Source: Urechis unicinctus
Taxonomy: Eukaryota; Annelida; Polychaeta; Xenopneusta; Urechidae
Assembly (NCBI GenBank): GCA_034190875.2
Contig: CM067348.1
Coordinates: 28,536,373-28,600,372 of the forward strand
Reading direction: 5' to 3'
DNA length: 64,000 nucleotides
Part shown: one piece after another, positions 29,341 through 39,880 of the stretch
How positions within the stretch are numbered: position 1 is the first letter of the stretch
How the letters are laid out: each line of letters begins with the position of its first letter
The notes under the pieces: generated by a model
Database searches by the model: none
What the model saw: the letters and a program-made list of their open reading frames with translations, nothing else
What the model was told of the DNA's origin: nothing
Translations under genes and position numbers: made by a program

Positions 29341-30131
29341 CAGCTGTCCGTTATCATCAAAGAAGTTACACAATGAGTCGAGCCACGCACATCCTCACAG
29401 AGGAGGGGTTAGTGACTACCTATACATCAATAGGGTAATATCGCCACCTGGACCGTTCCACCTGCTAACATGCGACAAACATTGCACCCGACAATGAGCG
29501 AGTAGGTCACATCTAGCGCTGTATGCTCCCAGGAGCGACTTCTGCTTCCTTACCGTAAACCATCTTTCATGTGAGAATCGCATGGTCGCCATTGTCGCAA
29601 GCTGATAAGTTTGACCAAACTTGGTTATCAAGTAAAAATAGATGACAGTTAGGCATCTCAAACGTATCTGGATGTACACGATCAAAATAACCCGACATCC
29701 AAACATCAATGCATCTAACACTAGTTTGATTAAATCAATTGGTAAATAGTAAATGAATTGATGCCAGGGCCATTATTGGCTCAGTTAGACCCAACCAAAG
29801 ACAGTGCGCACCGATCAAACGACCATCCAATCAGATCAGTGACCAACCTGGGGGGCAGTACAAATGAAATCAGGCGCACGCTGGGTAGCAAAATGACATT
29901 GTGCATTCAAATACTACATATATGGAACGGTAATGAAGCGACAATTTACCGCAGTCGTGCCCTGAAGCCATGACTAAAATAGAATAATTACAGAAAGACA
30001 ATATGAATATAGACGAAAGCAAATGCGTCCCCAACGGGACCGGTAAATACGTTATGCAGCATTTACGCCAACGTTATGATCTACTTGGTATTCCATGTCG
30101 CCTCTACTATGAAAGCTTAAGTGCCACTTAC
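29341..30131 (-). other. Intronic flank before cysteine module 1, nothing recognised
   Basis: Unique-looking sequence of higher GC than the repeat zones. The gtaagtgg donor of the adjacent exon lies at its right edge. I see no other exon. Confidence 0.5.
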
Positions 30132-30206
30132 CTTTGCAGACTTTCGGCTGGTCCCTCTGGCATGGCATGATCTCGTAACTTCCGGCGTCGCATGGTTCAG
30201 TGCAAG
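30132..30206 (-). CDS. Gene 1, cysteine module 1 (TNFR A1-like, 75-nt exon)
   Basis: A 75-nt exon bounded by the acceptor tgtttctgtag and the donor gtaagtgg, phase 1 at both ends. The G left over from the EGF exon plus CT here makes an alanine codon, and the frame then reads ACTEPCDAGSYEIMPC with the fourth cysteine after seven more residues. The spacing C-x3-C-x9-C-x7-C is identical to the modules at 1663 and 509. G-S-Y in the long loop is the feature that most resembles the TNFR A1 sub-module. It directly follows the calcium-binding EGF exon in the mRNA, across a 6.5 kb intron. Exon shape and phase make it a duplicated, shufflable unit. Confidence 0.82.
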
Positions 30207-31325
30207 CTACAGAAACATTGAGAGAGGACGTGTATGAGAATGATGTCAATACAACTTGCTGCGAGCTTATCACATATAACAACACTCCCGGGCACTTCAT
30301 AATGACGGGGATTATCCACGCATGCGTATCCTCAGTAGCATTAAGTTCACGGATGGCTACAGACGAGTCGGGTCAATTGAAGATGAGCAGCATTCAACGC
30401 ATCAACAATCGATGTTGTATTCATGGCGCCGCGTCGCGTACCCCTATACAGACCAGCATCCGCTTAAGGTTGTAAGTCACCCATTCAGCGCGTCTGCTTG
30501 ACACGCCCCGCAACGCACGCGTCGGCCACTCGGCGTCGCGCACCTCGTGCGGCTTAGTGACACGGACAAATCCAGGTAATTAGTCCACTAACGACACACA
30601 CCGTGTTCCATTAAACCCATGGACCATCCCTGGTGTGACTGGGGCTGGTTAACAACAACCGCCCAGTGATCACCCCTCGACCACTCACGTCTCTCCCCAG
30701 AGGTCACCGAACCCACAGATAACACCTCTTAAGGTGTCCACCAACTGCTTCTTGGTCATCCGTCCGAGCGTTTGTCACGGCTGGGTTGATTAGCTGCGGA
30801 TACAGCCGCTGGTAAGCGCGTTGTGATGGGTGTCCATGTCAAGCCACCGGTCTGCGCTTCACACCACAGCCACGCACAGGCGCTCTGATGCATTGAAGAG
30901 GCTAACAAGACTGCCCAAACAAAACCCTATCTGAGGAACGAGATTGCCTACAAGGGATGTGATCGTAGTTGGCCCTGGATGGAAGGGCTAGAACGAAGAG
31001 GTCAGAGAGGGATAAAGCGGGTGGAAAATACATGGCGAGGATTATGAGGGTGTAAAACCAGCTTGGCAGTGACGAAAGTGGAATGCGGCTGGTGCGGCCT
31101 GTACCACGTAAGTCCCGGCCGGACAGAATGGGGTGTCATATTGATGAGGGTTATGGGGAAGGGGGTGAGGTCTTAGGGCGGAGTGTGATTAGAGGAGGGA
31201 GGGATTAGGGGTGTAACACCTTATTAATAGCACACACCCTTTACCACGCCCATTTTATCGCTTTTTATGCATATAGAGTAATTCAATATTCTTGTTAATA
31301 GCGCCCACGCATATCATTCATTCCC
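30207..31325 (-). other. Intron of gene 1, higher-GC part, nothing recognised
   Basis: CpG-containing, relatively GC-rich intronic sequence around 30480-31200. It does not lie at a gene start that I can support. I see no exon or array. Confidence 0.45.
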
Positions 31326-31330
31326 AAGCT

Positions 31331-31615
31331 TACTCACTGACTGACTCACTGACTGACTCACTGACTGACTCACTGACTAACTCACTGACTGACTCACAGA
31401 CTGATTCACTGACTCACTCAATGACTCAACTAACTAACTAATCGATTCCTCAACCAATCATTCAACCAATCACTTAACCAATCACTCAACCATTCACTTA
31501 AACAATCACTCAACCAATCACTTAACCAATCACTCAACCATTCACTTAAACAATCACTCAACCAATCACTGAACCAATCATTCATTTACTCACTTTCGTA
31601 CAAACTCATTCATTC
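31331..31615 (+). repeat. 12-bp-type tandem repeat, CACTGACTGACT then CAATCACTCAAC
   Basis: The left half is built of ctgactgactca units. The right half is built of accaatcact-type units with a roughly 12-bp rhythm. The left half contains six exact TGACTCA heptamers (31342, 31354, 31366, 31390, 31410, 31422). Confidence 0.9.
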
Positions 31616-32319
31616 GCTCACTCACGCAGTATCTCGTTCTTTCATCCCCGTCCACCTTCACCGGACGGATGAAATGACGATTTTAATAACAATTAACTTT
31701 GTGTCAACACCTTGTTAAAGTTGTTTGTCCCCTGACGCTCGCATGGCGTACGACGGGTCGTTTCCCAGACTTACTTACCGGAAACAACCAGAACGCAGCT
31801 AAAGCCCGATCGCTTTGAATATTAATTTTGTGAACTAACCAATATCAACGTGGCGTCAAACAGTGGACGTCCCGCGACCATGTCGCCAAATATCGTATGT
31901 GTGACAGCGCTCATAGGAAATGCGCTCGTAGAATGTGGGATTGAAGTTAATTGATACAATTCACGAGTTCTCAGTAGTGACGTGCCACGACAACGCACCC
32001 AGTTACCTCAACCAACGGCGGGATTCACTATAGGCCATTTTTGCTTCATTTTGGTGCATTCAGAGCAGCAGCAATTTCGCCAATTCATTTAGTGAGGTGG
32101 TGAGTTAGTGACTTGGTAGAGATTAAATAGGAGACCTCACGGGGGTGGTTTGAAAAGAACCTCATATGCATTTGAATGCAATGCAGGCTGATATGACATG
32201 GCATTCTAGACATGACTACATCGACACCCAGGATGTTCGTTCCCTCGTACATCAGTCTCCGAGAAGACCTTGGATGAGCCGGAGATTAGCAGGAGGTCGT
32301 CGCACGAGGTGGCCTGGTC

Positions 32320-32354
32320 GGGGTGGGGTGGGGTGGGGGGGGGGGGGGTGGGGT
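32320..32354 (+). other. G-run cluster with G-quadruplex potential
   Basis: Four GGGG runs separated by single T, then a run of more than ten G and another GGGG. This satisfies the usual G-quadruplex pattern on the plus strand, which is the non-template strand for neither gene seen here. Confidence 0.7.
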
Positions 32355-32599
32355 GAGATAAGGAGGGTACATACCCCCACGAAAACGGCCGAATTTACTA
32401 GGCCACTTGACCACGGGAATAAAACACGCGGTTAATAAGAACTCCAGCTCGGTTAATAACCACCCGCGGCGCCACCTATAGACCTGGATGGTTTGCACGC
32501 TGCTGCAGGAAACTGCCAGCCAGATAGCGATTATACCTCGTCGATATCGGTGTGATTGGTGACGCGGGCCCTGCTAGATGCCGCGAGGCTTGTGTTATT

Positions 32600-34123
32600 T
32601 TTCAGCTTCATTATCACTGGCAGTGTTACTTTTTTCAATGTCAAGTTTCCGGAAGTTACAGTTTGAAAGGTGTTGTTTAAATATTCTCTAGTAATAGCCA
32701 GAACTTATTTGGATTAGTTTTATGCAGGGTTTTCAGCTTATTAATTTGTTCATTTGTGTGATGTCGGTTTGGGTATTACCTTTTTAGAGCTAAGAACCCA
32801 TATGCGCTCATGTCCCAAATGTACACATTAGCCTGGACTTAGCTGCTGTTTCTCTTTCATGTCCTATTACTCCCATTAAATTGGTAGCTACGTCAATGGC
32901 GTAGTACTCCTACGAGTCTTTGGGTCTTACGATTGTGGTTATAAGTATTAGAGATTGTTCGGATGTTCATACACATAATTGAGTGTAGTGGTGGCCATGA
33001 GCAGGTCCTCTAGGCTTTAGCACGCATGAAGTATAGGTGATGAGTCTTTAATATATGTCCGTATTTGGTGGAATATCAAATGCTGCCTCCACTATGGCCA
33101 TGTCATTGATATGTGATGAACAAGTCATGGAGATGAACTGAGGACCCGCTGGATTGAGGCCTTTTCGCAACTGAAGTGAAATAGGTCATACAGTGGTCAG
33201 TAATATCCCCAATAAATTTCATGAACTTTGAAGTTAGGTATTTGGTGTTAGAGGGAATCACTGCCTATTGCATAATCCACAATCCTACTCCCCTTATATT
33301 GGCAATTACCTCAGGAGCCAAAGTTATCACCGAAATTGCTCCCATTCAATATTCGTAACTGAGCTCCGATACAGATTTCAAGGAGATGGTTTCACATATT
33401 GTGCAGTGTTTTACCGAAGGTGTATTCACCTCCAACTTTCAAACTTTTTCACAATCATTATATCATTGCTAGTTCCTACCCTAGCATTGAGATCTTCCAT
33501 AAACATAATATCACCAGTTTACTATTTATCTAGAAGATTTTGTTCTTGTCTTTTACTCTTATTGGAGCTCCTTATCAAAACCAAAGTATTCTTTATCAAG
33601 TGTTAACCATGCATAGTCATTGTAAATTGGGGATTTGATTGAGAACCCATGGGATATACTTGGTTTTATCATTACAAGTATCTTTCCTGAGCCATCGTTT
33701 GTTTTGGTGTGTTTTGGGAAACTAATCTTGTAATCTTATACCTATTTTCAATTTGTAACATAACATATCCCTAGTGCGTCTTTGTTAGCTTTTCCATCCC
33801 AATAGGGATGCATAGCGTCCTCATGGACAGCAAACGTTCCACTAGATTTTAGAGATTCCCTGTATTTGGGAACATCTTTCGGTTTTGCTTGGATGATCTC
33901 TGACATGAATTTCTCCCCGTCTTAGCTCCGATCAGTTGTGCTAGGTATGACCCTCCCTAGTCGTAGGATTTCTTTGTCTGTCTTTGCCCCCATGATTTCT
34001 TTGACCACCTCTTTACAACCATTGCGTTTTGATAAGCTTGCACAGCGCTCAGGTATCAGCTGTCAAATGCTCTGATAGGAGCCTGGAAGATGAGAGGGGT
34101 TCATCTGGGCCGGCAAAACAAAA
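32600..34123 (-). mobile_element. Decayed non-LTR retrotransposon (LINE) with NADAR-like and AP-endonuclease remnants
   Basis: Read on the minus strand, this is a broken LINE open reading frame. From 34123 to about 33790 there is a NADAR/YbiA-like domain in three frames: AGPDEPLSS, AVQAYQNAM, AKTDKEILRLGRVI, FMSEIIQAK, YRESLKSSG and HPYW. From about 33740 to 33190 there is the endonuclease: a GSGKI...IKPS strand, WLTLDKEYFGFD, then EDLNARVG (the GDxNARxG catalytic segment), IVDYAIGSDS and a terminal TDHC matching the SDH motif. KLKTLHKTNPNKFW at about 32700 is the linker typical before reverse transcriptase. No reverse-transcriptase core follows, so the copy is truncated at that side. Frameshifts, in-frame stops and a deletion between the NADAR and endonuclease parts show that it is dead. 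It sits in the intron of gene 1 in the same orientation. Family-level assignment (CR1/L2/RTE-like) is open. Confidence 0.82.
33790..34123 (-). pseudogene. NADAR/YbiA-like domain remnant inside the LINE
   Basis: NADAR domains are N-glycosidase-like folds known from YbiA and related proteins that act on modified riboflavin or ADP-ribose-type substrates. The hallmarks visible here are a GPDEPLS start, a later A-x-x-A-Y-Q-x-A helix (in the family usually S-A-E-H-A-Y-Q), A-K-T-x-x-E-x-x-R-L-G-R, an F-M-x-E-I-x-x-A-K helix, and a final H-P-Y-W-D-G (family W-G-x-G). At least two frameshifts and two in-frame stops interrupt it, so no product is possible. The glutamate of the A-E-x-A-Y-Q helix reads as valine-glutamine here, another sign of decay. 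The match is by memory of the family, without a profile search. Confidence 0.62.
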
Positions 34124-34149
34124 GGTGCATTGATGATTGGAGTTGCATA

Positions 34150-36705
34150 TGTGTTCTAGGGCTTACCGCTTGAGCGTAGGGTCATTTGGTATCGGGGTCA
34201 TGGCATGGGTCCTGCCCGTGGTCATATTACGACAACACACGGTGAGTAAATAGCCTTCCAATAAAAGTAGGTCGTGCCTTTTGCTCCGTGTTGATTCTGT
34301 AGGCCGGTGTGATTCCAGGCTTACAACGAACGAGAAATGCACAATTTATCACCAGTTTTAAAGGCTAGGGACGTCCGTACAAACCGAGGGTACACGAAGT
34401 ACGTACAGATAACTCGTCGTTGGGGTTGGTTTTCAACGTGTACATTTGTTCGCTTTATAAGACCGATCTCGCATTATTAACGTGGCTTCAGGGTCACAGA
34501 GACTGCCCACCAACTTTCCCGATCACTGGTTACAATCACCGTTCTCCTGAAGGACAGAAACACCTCGTTTATGTGGCCATAAAGAAAGCGTTCATTAGCG
34601 GCTGTTCTAACATCACTGCTTCCACAAACACAGCTCCTCTTGTGCAGTTGGACCTATAGCATATTTTATTGGGATAAGGCCAGTCAGCAAAATGTTAATA
34701 GTGCCGGTACCTCGCGGGGATAGAGAAGGACGAGTTCACCACAGCTGAGAGCCAACGAGCGAATGGACAAAACCTTGCAAGATGAGGCGCAGCATGTGAC
34801 AGTCCATACCTTTCCACGCCTACATTTTGTGGCAAAGTGAGGCACTTAACTTCGTTCGTGTTCTTGGTAAGAAATCCGACATCATTCGCTCGGAAGTCGG
34901 AAGCCTTGTATCGAGATCCGAGAGCCAGAGTTTTATGTCATTAGTAACTCATGTGGTCACGTGGTGTGCGTTTGATATCATTAGCGGTAGCAGAGGAGGA
35001 TTATACGAACGAAACCCGCACAATTTTACTTCTGATATCATCTGAGGAAATTGATAAACCGTTCAAATGCGACACTAGTTTTGAATATTTTTATGATAAT
35101 TAACCAGTTGATCGACTGAGACTATCATAGAAAATTTGGAAGTTATCAATAAATTGTTATACCGGCATGCTGCTTGCTCTTGCTTACATAGGCGGTGTGA
35201 CTGAATGAAAATATATCTCATCGCAGGATTATTCGTGCGTCACTGGAATGCTTTTCCATCATAATGTGATCGACTTGAACTTTTGTAAAATTTACCTGCA
35301 CATTATGATGCAGGTAAGTACTGGATGATAACACTATGATAAAATACTACGACGGGCCTGCACACCCCTCCTCGTCAACGCATTCCAGGGAGATGAACCA
35401 CGTCTAAATCCCGAGTCTCAAACAGGGTCCTTTGTACTTTAAACAACACATCTCAAAGCACCGAACGAAGGATAGGAACGCTTACGGGGATATATCGCCT
35501 TCATCGGTAAAACTCGTGGCGCACGAAGGTCTCCTTAATTTCATAGCCAGTGTCACTGATAAGCCGCCTTTGATCATTGCGTTGATATACATCGACATTA
35601 ACCGATGATAGCCTGGGACTAGACGTTATTCTTGCTTCTTGTGACAATGCTCTTTAATTCATAATATGACATCCGGCTGTGCTAATTGTGACTGCATCTA
35701 TATAACAGAATGCATGAAAACCAACAGCGCGTGTATCGGTTGCTGTTTGTATAGATGCATCATCGGGGCTTGGAAGCGTTTCATCCGAGTTTCAGGGCAT
35801 CCTCGTCTCTATGCAAATATATAAAACCACAAGTGCCTGGGAGAGAGCATTATGATCTTACCATTATGACCGCATTAGATCATAAAACGATGATTACGGT
35901 GTGTAATATAAATGGCGAGATCATAACGGTCATAAGCGCCCGTGTCCATAAGACGTGTGTCATGATGTGTAAGGGGCGCCTAAACTATCATCATAATGCA
36001 CTAGCTAGTTTTGCATTTGCCCATTAATCACAACACCTGTAAAATGTTCCCCGAACAACTACACTAGCGAAACGAGAAGATGAGACAGCCTCGCGCCAAA
36101 TCAATGGCGTGTTTGGGGTCACGCCCTGACAAAGACCCAGCCGGCTATTAACGCGCTGTGTCGGCACTACATCATTATTTATTATTCAGGCGGGTGGCAC
36201 GTATAACAAGACATGGCCCGCCCTGCTCCCGTCTGACTCGTCAGGTGAGCTCGATAAACCCCCCTCATAACTATACAATATTCATAGGAGCGCTAGAACT
36301 AACAAGGGAAACACCTCCCCATCTCACCATTGTATGTTCCGGCGAAAATGAATGAGTCTCCCCTTCATTGGCTCTAATAGCAAGATGGCCGACCCCATAC
36401 CTAGCCGGTTTAATGTCCGTAAATCATTCAGCGCACGACTCAGGTGTCCGACTGGCTTTTATATCAGAGTTTATGATGAAGTAAAAAACATGAATTAGGT
36501 GTAAGAGGTAGGTTTATAATGGAGCCGTGACGCGGTCCAACACGAGACCGCGTTCATTTCAAACGATGAGCTTATGACGTGAATAACACGCGCGCTTTCC
36601 CTCCACCCCCTAACACTCATACACCTCCCGTCCCCCTTCCCTCCCCCCGCTCCTCCACCTCCACCACTGCGTTAAAAAACAATGCCACGACGCGCTCTGT
36701 CTCAC
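34150..36705 (-). other. Intron of gene 1, right part, nothing recognised
   Basis: Unique-looking sequence. A perfect 9-bp inverted repeat with splice-like CAG/GTAA sequence lies at 35292-35317. I found no exon. The open frames at 34420 and 35755 on the plus strand carry no domain. Confidence 0.5.
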
Positions 36706-36831
36706 CTTTGCAGCGGCTACCGGCGCTGTAATAGTGCTGGGAACACTCGCAGGTGTAGAGGTTGCCGACCAGGTTGCGACATTCAGACCCCGATGCGCAG
36801 TCCGACAGCCCTTCTTTACACTCGTCAATAT
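36706..36831 (-). CDS. Gene 1, calcium-binding EGF domain exon
   Basis: A 126-nt exon between the acceptor gtattgcag and the donor gtgagac, phase 1 at both ends. The split codon gives aspartate, and the domain opens DIDEC, the N-terminal calcium-ligand signature of cbEGF domains. Six cysteines are spaced C-x6-C-x5-C-x9-C-x-C-x10-C. The segment C-R-N-L-V-G-N-L-Y-T-C fits the Asn/Asp beta-hydroxylation pattern. The last cysteine is followed by lysine and the exon junction. One exon encodes one domain in a 1-1 phase, the classic shuffled EGF exon. Calcium binding would rigidify the link to the EGF-like domain before it. Confidence in the domain is very high. The protein's identity remains unknown. 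Confidence 0.93.
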
Positions 36832-37321
<490 letters not shown>

Positions 37322-37462
37322 CGATACAGTCGCCTTGGTCGTTCATACGTTGACCGATGGGACAGATACAGTTACCAGTGTGGGCGTCACAGCCATGGCA
37401 TTTCTCGGTTCCGGTAGAACACCGGTCGTTCTCGGCGCTGGGCAGGATAGGCTTGGGTACAA
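37322..37462 (-). CDS. Gene 1, EGF-like cysteine-rich exon
   Basis: A 141-nt exon with acceptor tttatgctgcag and donor gtgaga, phase 1 at both ends. It encodes [13 protein letters not shown] and then six cysteines spaced C-x6-C-x2-C-x6-C-x-C-x11-C, ending with the split codon that starts the DIDEC domain of the next exon. The C-x-C pair followed by P-x-G and the terminal cysteine fit an EGF-like or laminin-EGF-like fold with shortened loops. In the mRNA it follows the signal-peptide exon by a 98-bp intron, the shortest in the gene. It acts as the first disulfide-bonded domain of the extracellular region. The precise EGF subtype is uncertain because the first loops are atypical. Confidence 0.85.
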
Positions 37463-37560
37463 CTGCAGCATAAACAGCATCCCTAAACCTTCCATACACG
37501 CGGGTTTGATTCAGATCAATAGGTAACATATTTAGCTTACATGTCGAAACTAAATATTAC

Positions 37561-37747
37561 CGTAATGTGTGACATCGGAAGCGGCGCTCACTTTGACCTC
37601 TCTGTCCCTGGCAACGTAGACTTCCGGTTGGTACTTGAGGAAACCGGCAGGCGCGTAGACTTTAATATGGACTGTCATTTGGTCAGGGAGCTGAGCCAGA
37701 ACCCCGGATGTAAAACAGAGTGCGGTGATAGCACACAGTAGACTCAT
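37561..37747 (-). CDS. Gene 1, first coding exon: signal peptide and N-terminal segment
   Basis: The frame opens with MSLLCAITALCFTSGVLA, a textbook signal peptide with cleavage expected after VLA. About 45 residues of mature N-terminus follow, with alternating hydrophobic residues (MTVHIKVYAPAGF and PEVYVARDREVKV), suggesting beta strands, without cysteine. An in-frame ATG 63 nt further upstream (37810) would add 21 residues before the hydrophobic core. I chose 37747 because it puts the core directly after the start, but 37810 is possible. The donor is ACG/gtaata, and the leftover G joins the TT of the next exon to give valine. This establishes gene 1 as secreted or type I membrane. No promoter motif is evident upstream. 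Confidence 0.8.
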
Positions 37748-37810
37748 CTGTAGACTGACGCAACACACAGGGACTTCAATGAGCTGGGGCAAGTACTGAA
37801 CGGACTCCAT

Positions 37811-38668
37811 TCACAATCAACACATGGTACGGGACGAACATTAACAAAGACAAGCGTCCTGCCCGGCTACAAAGAAGCTTAAACCCAATTAAGGATGTCA
37901 ATAGCTCCTAACGAGCACAACGTCAGAGAAGCCTGTCACATTTAGTTTGACGTACTAGGCAAATGAATCTCGCAACAACCCAAGAATGACACTACCGTAG
38001 TCGAATAATCAATGGATACACGACCTTTTTGGTATCAAGTAACTAGCCAAGTCGTGGCTATAAAAGACTGATATTATATATTGAAGTCGGTGCCGAACGC
38101 ATTCGTACTGCCTAGTTGTCAGTGCATCCGTCCTGCCTAGCTGTCAGTGCATCCGTCCTGCCTAGCTGTCAGTGCATCCGTCCTGCCTAGCTGTCAGTGC
38201 ATCCGTCCTGCCTAGCTGTCCGTGCATCCGTACCTGCCTAGCTGTCAGTGCATCCGTGCTGCCTAGCTGTCAGTGCATCCGTACTGCCTAGCTGTCAGTG
38301 TGTGTTTAGGGTTGCCTGCTAACATTATATATGCTGATGTCGGTATTGCATGTCTTCCCCTGCTTCCTCCCTCATCTATCGCGTTTGTCTTTGACATGTG
38401 CTTAGACAAAAGCGTATTCCTTCGTGGCGTTAAACATGCATAACATCACTCACACACGGTTTGCGTCATCGGAAGGTTAACAGATGATGAAATAGGGTAT
38501 GTGAAATAGGTTTAATACGACGAAGCTTTGCCACCACTCACAGAACAAAAAGTACTATATATACACGCAGAAGCCGTGCGCAGCTTCCATTACGCCTTCC
38601 ACAGCATCAGTGGTCTGGTTAATGCAAAAAAGCAATGCGGACACGGTAGTACGTCCTTATAAATCTTA
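37811..38668. other. Intergenic region between gene 2 stop and gene 1 start
   Basis: About 0.86 kb that should hold the gene 2 3' UTR and the gene 1 promoter and 5' UTR, as both genes run on the minus strand. I do not see a convincing TATA box or an AATAAA signal in the expected orientation. A 25-bp minisatellite occupies 38104-38302. Confidence 0.55.
38104..38302 (+). repeat. 25-bp minisatellite, 8 copies
   Basis: Unit gcctagctgtcagtgcatcc followed by gtcct, repeated eight times with few substitutions and one inserted base. It sits about 300 bp upstream of the gene 1 start codon, so in its likely promoter or 5' UTR region. Confidence 0.96.
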
Positions 38669-39880
38669 CTATTTAGGAGGACGTCCTCCGCCGCCTTCCC
38701 CTTTCCCGCCATGCAATGCGCCATTGCCATTTCCGTTTCCGACAGGGGGCGCCGACTCCGGAAGACACTTGACGCGGCGTCTGTTACTTCCGGTAGCGGC
38801 GTCGTCTGCCGTGATTACCGTTATGACGCTGCCGCTACTACCACTGCCTGTACTGGCCGTGCTGCTGCTGCGGATAGTACTCGAACCGGAACTATTACTT
38901 CCCATCGTGCCATACGCCTCGTCCACCAGCCTGGGGCTACTTCCGTTTCCGCTGTCGGTACTGCTTGACGACTGTAGACCAGTGTTTTGCGGACTTTGAC
39001 TCGTGTTGACATAATAACGACCTGAATACAAGCCGCTGTCTTTGCTCCGGGCGCCGGAGGAGGCTGTGGACGGAGCCGAATCGGAATCAGTGGCCTTACG
39101 GTCGCCATCGCTGAAGGCGCTCTGTGGCCTAGTACCCGTGGAGCTGGCCCCGGATCGCGAGCTACTGACGCTCTCGAGCTCCAGCGACTCGTCACGGTCG
39201 TGTCTACGCGGAGTGGTTGAGAACGTCGACAGGTTTGGGTGGTCACCTCCGGGAGGGTACTTTGCCGTGGGCTTGGATGTACGATCTCGTAAAAGGGTAG
39301 CTACATGGGCCCCGGAGAGCTTATTGATATTACTGTAGATGGGGTCATTGGGATCATCGGAGACGCCGCCGCCCCCCGACAGCGGCACGTAGGTAGAGCT
39401 ATGACGCGCGCCTCGGGGAAGAGTATGCTCCCCCGGGTACTGACCGCGCCGGATCACGTCCGGCATGGGATTGCCGTCTGCTGGGGTGTCCCGTCGGATC
39501 TTCAACGTCGTTTGTTTCTCCAAATCAGATCCGGATCCCTCCGAGCTACCCCCCAACGGGATGTACTGAGCCCCCTTGCGTTTGGCATCGGCTGCTTGGA
39601 TCTTGATATAGGAAACGACCGGCTTATCGGTATTGGAGTCCGCCTGACTCGGAGGGGTAGCGGTACCGCTCGTTAGCAGCTCGGAACTGCCAGTTCGTGT
39701 CATACTATCCATCTTGCCAATGTCTTTGCGAGGACTTGTTTTCTTGACCACTTGGGCGTAGATCTTGTTAGGAGAGGTTGTCTGGTGCGGAGGGTGATGT
39801 CCTAAGTCATCCTCACTGGAGACGTACCCCCCTTCCGACTGTGGCACGGCTTTCTTCTTCCGACGCCTCGGCCGACCGCC
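38669..39880 (-). CDS. Gene 2, terminal exon: Ser/Gly-rich signalling tail with tyrosine motifs
   Basis: A 1212-nt exon (403 residues plus TAG) in phase 0, entered through the acceptor gctttaccag. The upstream frame closes at a TGA, which fixes the start as an acceptor. It opens GGRPRRRKKKA, a basic cluster like a stop-transfer juxtamembrane segment or a nuclear signal. It then runs as a low-complexity Ser/Gly/Thr-rich, probably disordered region with no cysteine before the last 25 residues and no globular domain. Tyrosine motifs: IYAQV (Tyr41), VSYIKI (Tyr91), QYIPL (Tyr106), STYVPL (Tyr164), IYSNI (Tyr182), YYVNT (Tyr290), AYGTM (Tyr323). These match GRB2-type YxN, PI3K-type YxxM and ITIM-like consensus forms. 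A receptor cytoplasmic tail is my best guess. An IRS/GAB/FRS2-like docking protein is the alternative. Codon use is GC-rich, unlike the surrounding AT-rich DNA, supporting real coding. Confidence 0.82.
   Translation of the reverse strand, partial: GGRPRRRKKKAVPQSEGGYVSSEDDLGHHPPHQTTSPNKIYAQVVKKTSPRKDIGKMDSMTRTGSSELLTSGTATPPSQADSNTDKPVVSYIKIQAADAKRKGAQYIPLGGSSEGSGSDLEKQTTLKIRRDTPADGNPMPDVIRRGQYPGEHTLPRGARHSSTYVPLSGGGGVSDDPNDPIYSNINKLSGAHVATLLRDRTSKPTAKYPPGGDHPNLSTFSTTPRRHDRDESLELESVSSSRSGASSTGTRPQSAFSDGDRKATDSDSAPSTASSGARSKDSGLYSGRYYVNTSQSPQNTGLQSSSSTDSGNGSSPRLVDEAYGTMGSNSSGSSTIRSSSTASTGSGSSGSVITVITADDAATGSNRRRVKCLPESAPPVGNGNGNGALHGGKGEGGGGRPPK

Noticed and set aside
29039-29497. 152-residue plus-strand open frame rich in Val and Cys
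   Set aside because: Driven by GT repeats. The cysteine spacing is irregular and there is no splice or signal evidence that the frame is used.
36610-36705. Extension of the EGF reading frame to a longer exon
   Set aside because: A strong gtgagac donor at 36705 and the phase-1 join to the 30.2 kb exon make the shorter exon the better model.
38610-39676. Long plus-strand and alternative-frame open frames overlapping the gene 2 exon
   Set aside because: Shadow frames of a GC-rich coding exon. The minus frame has the low-complexity but motif-bearing protein, the acceptor and a clean stop.
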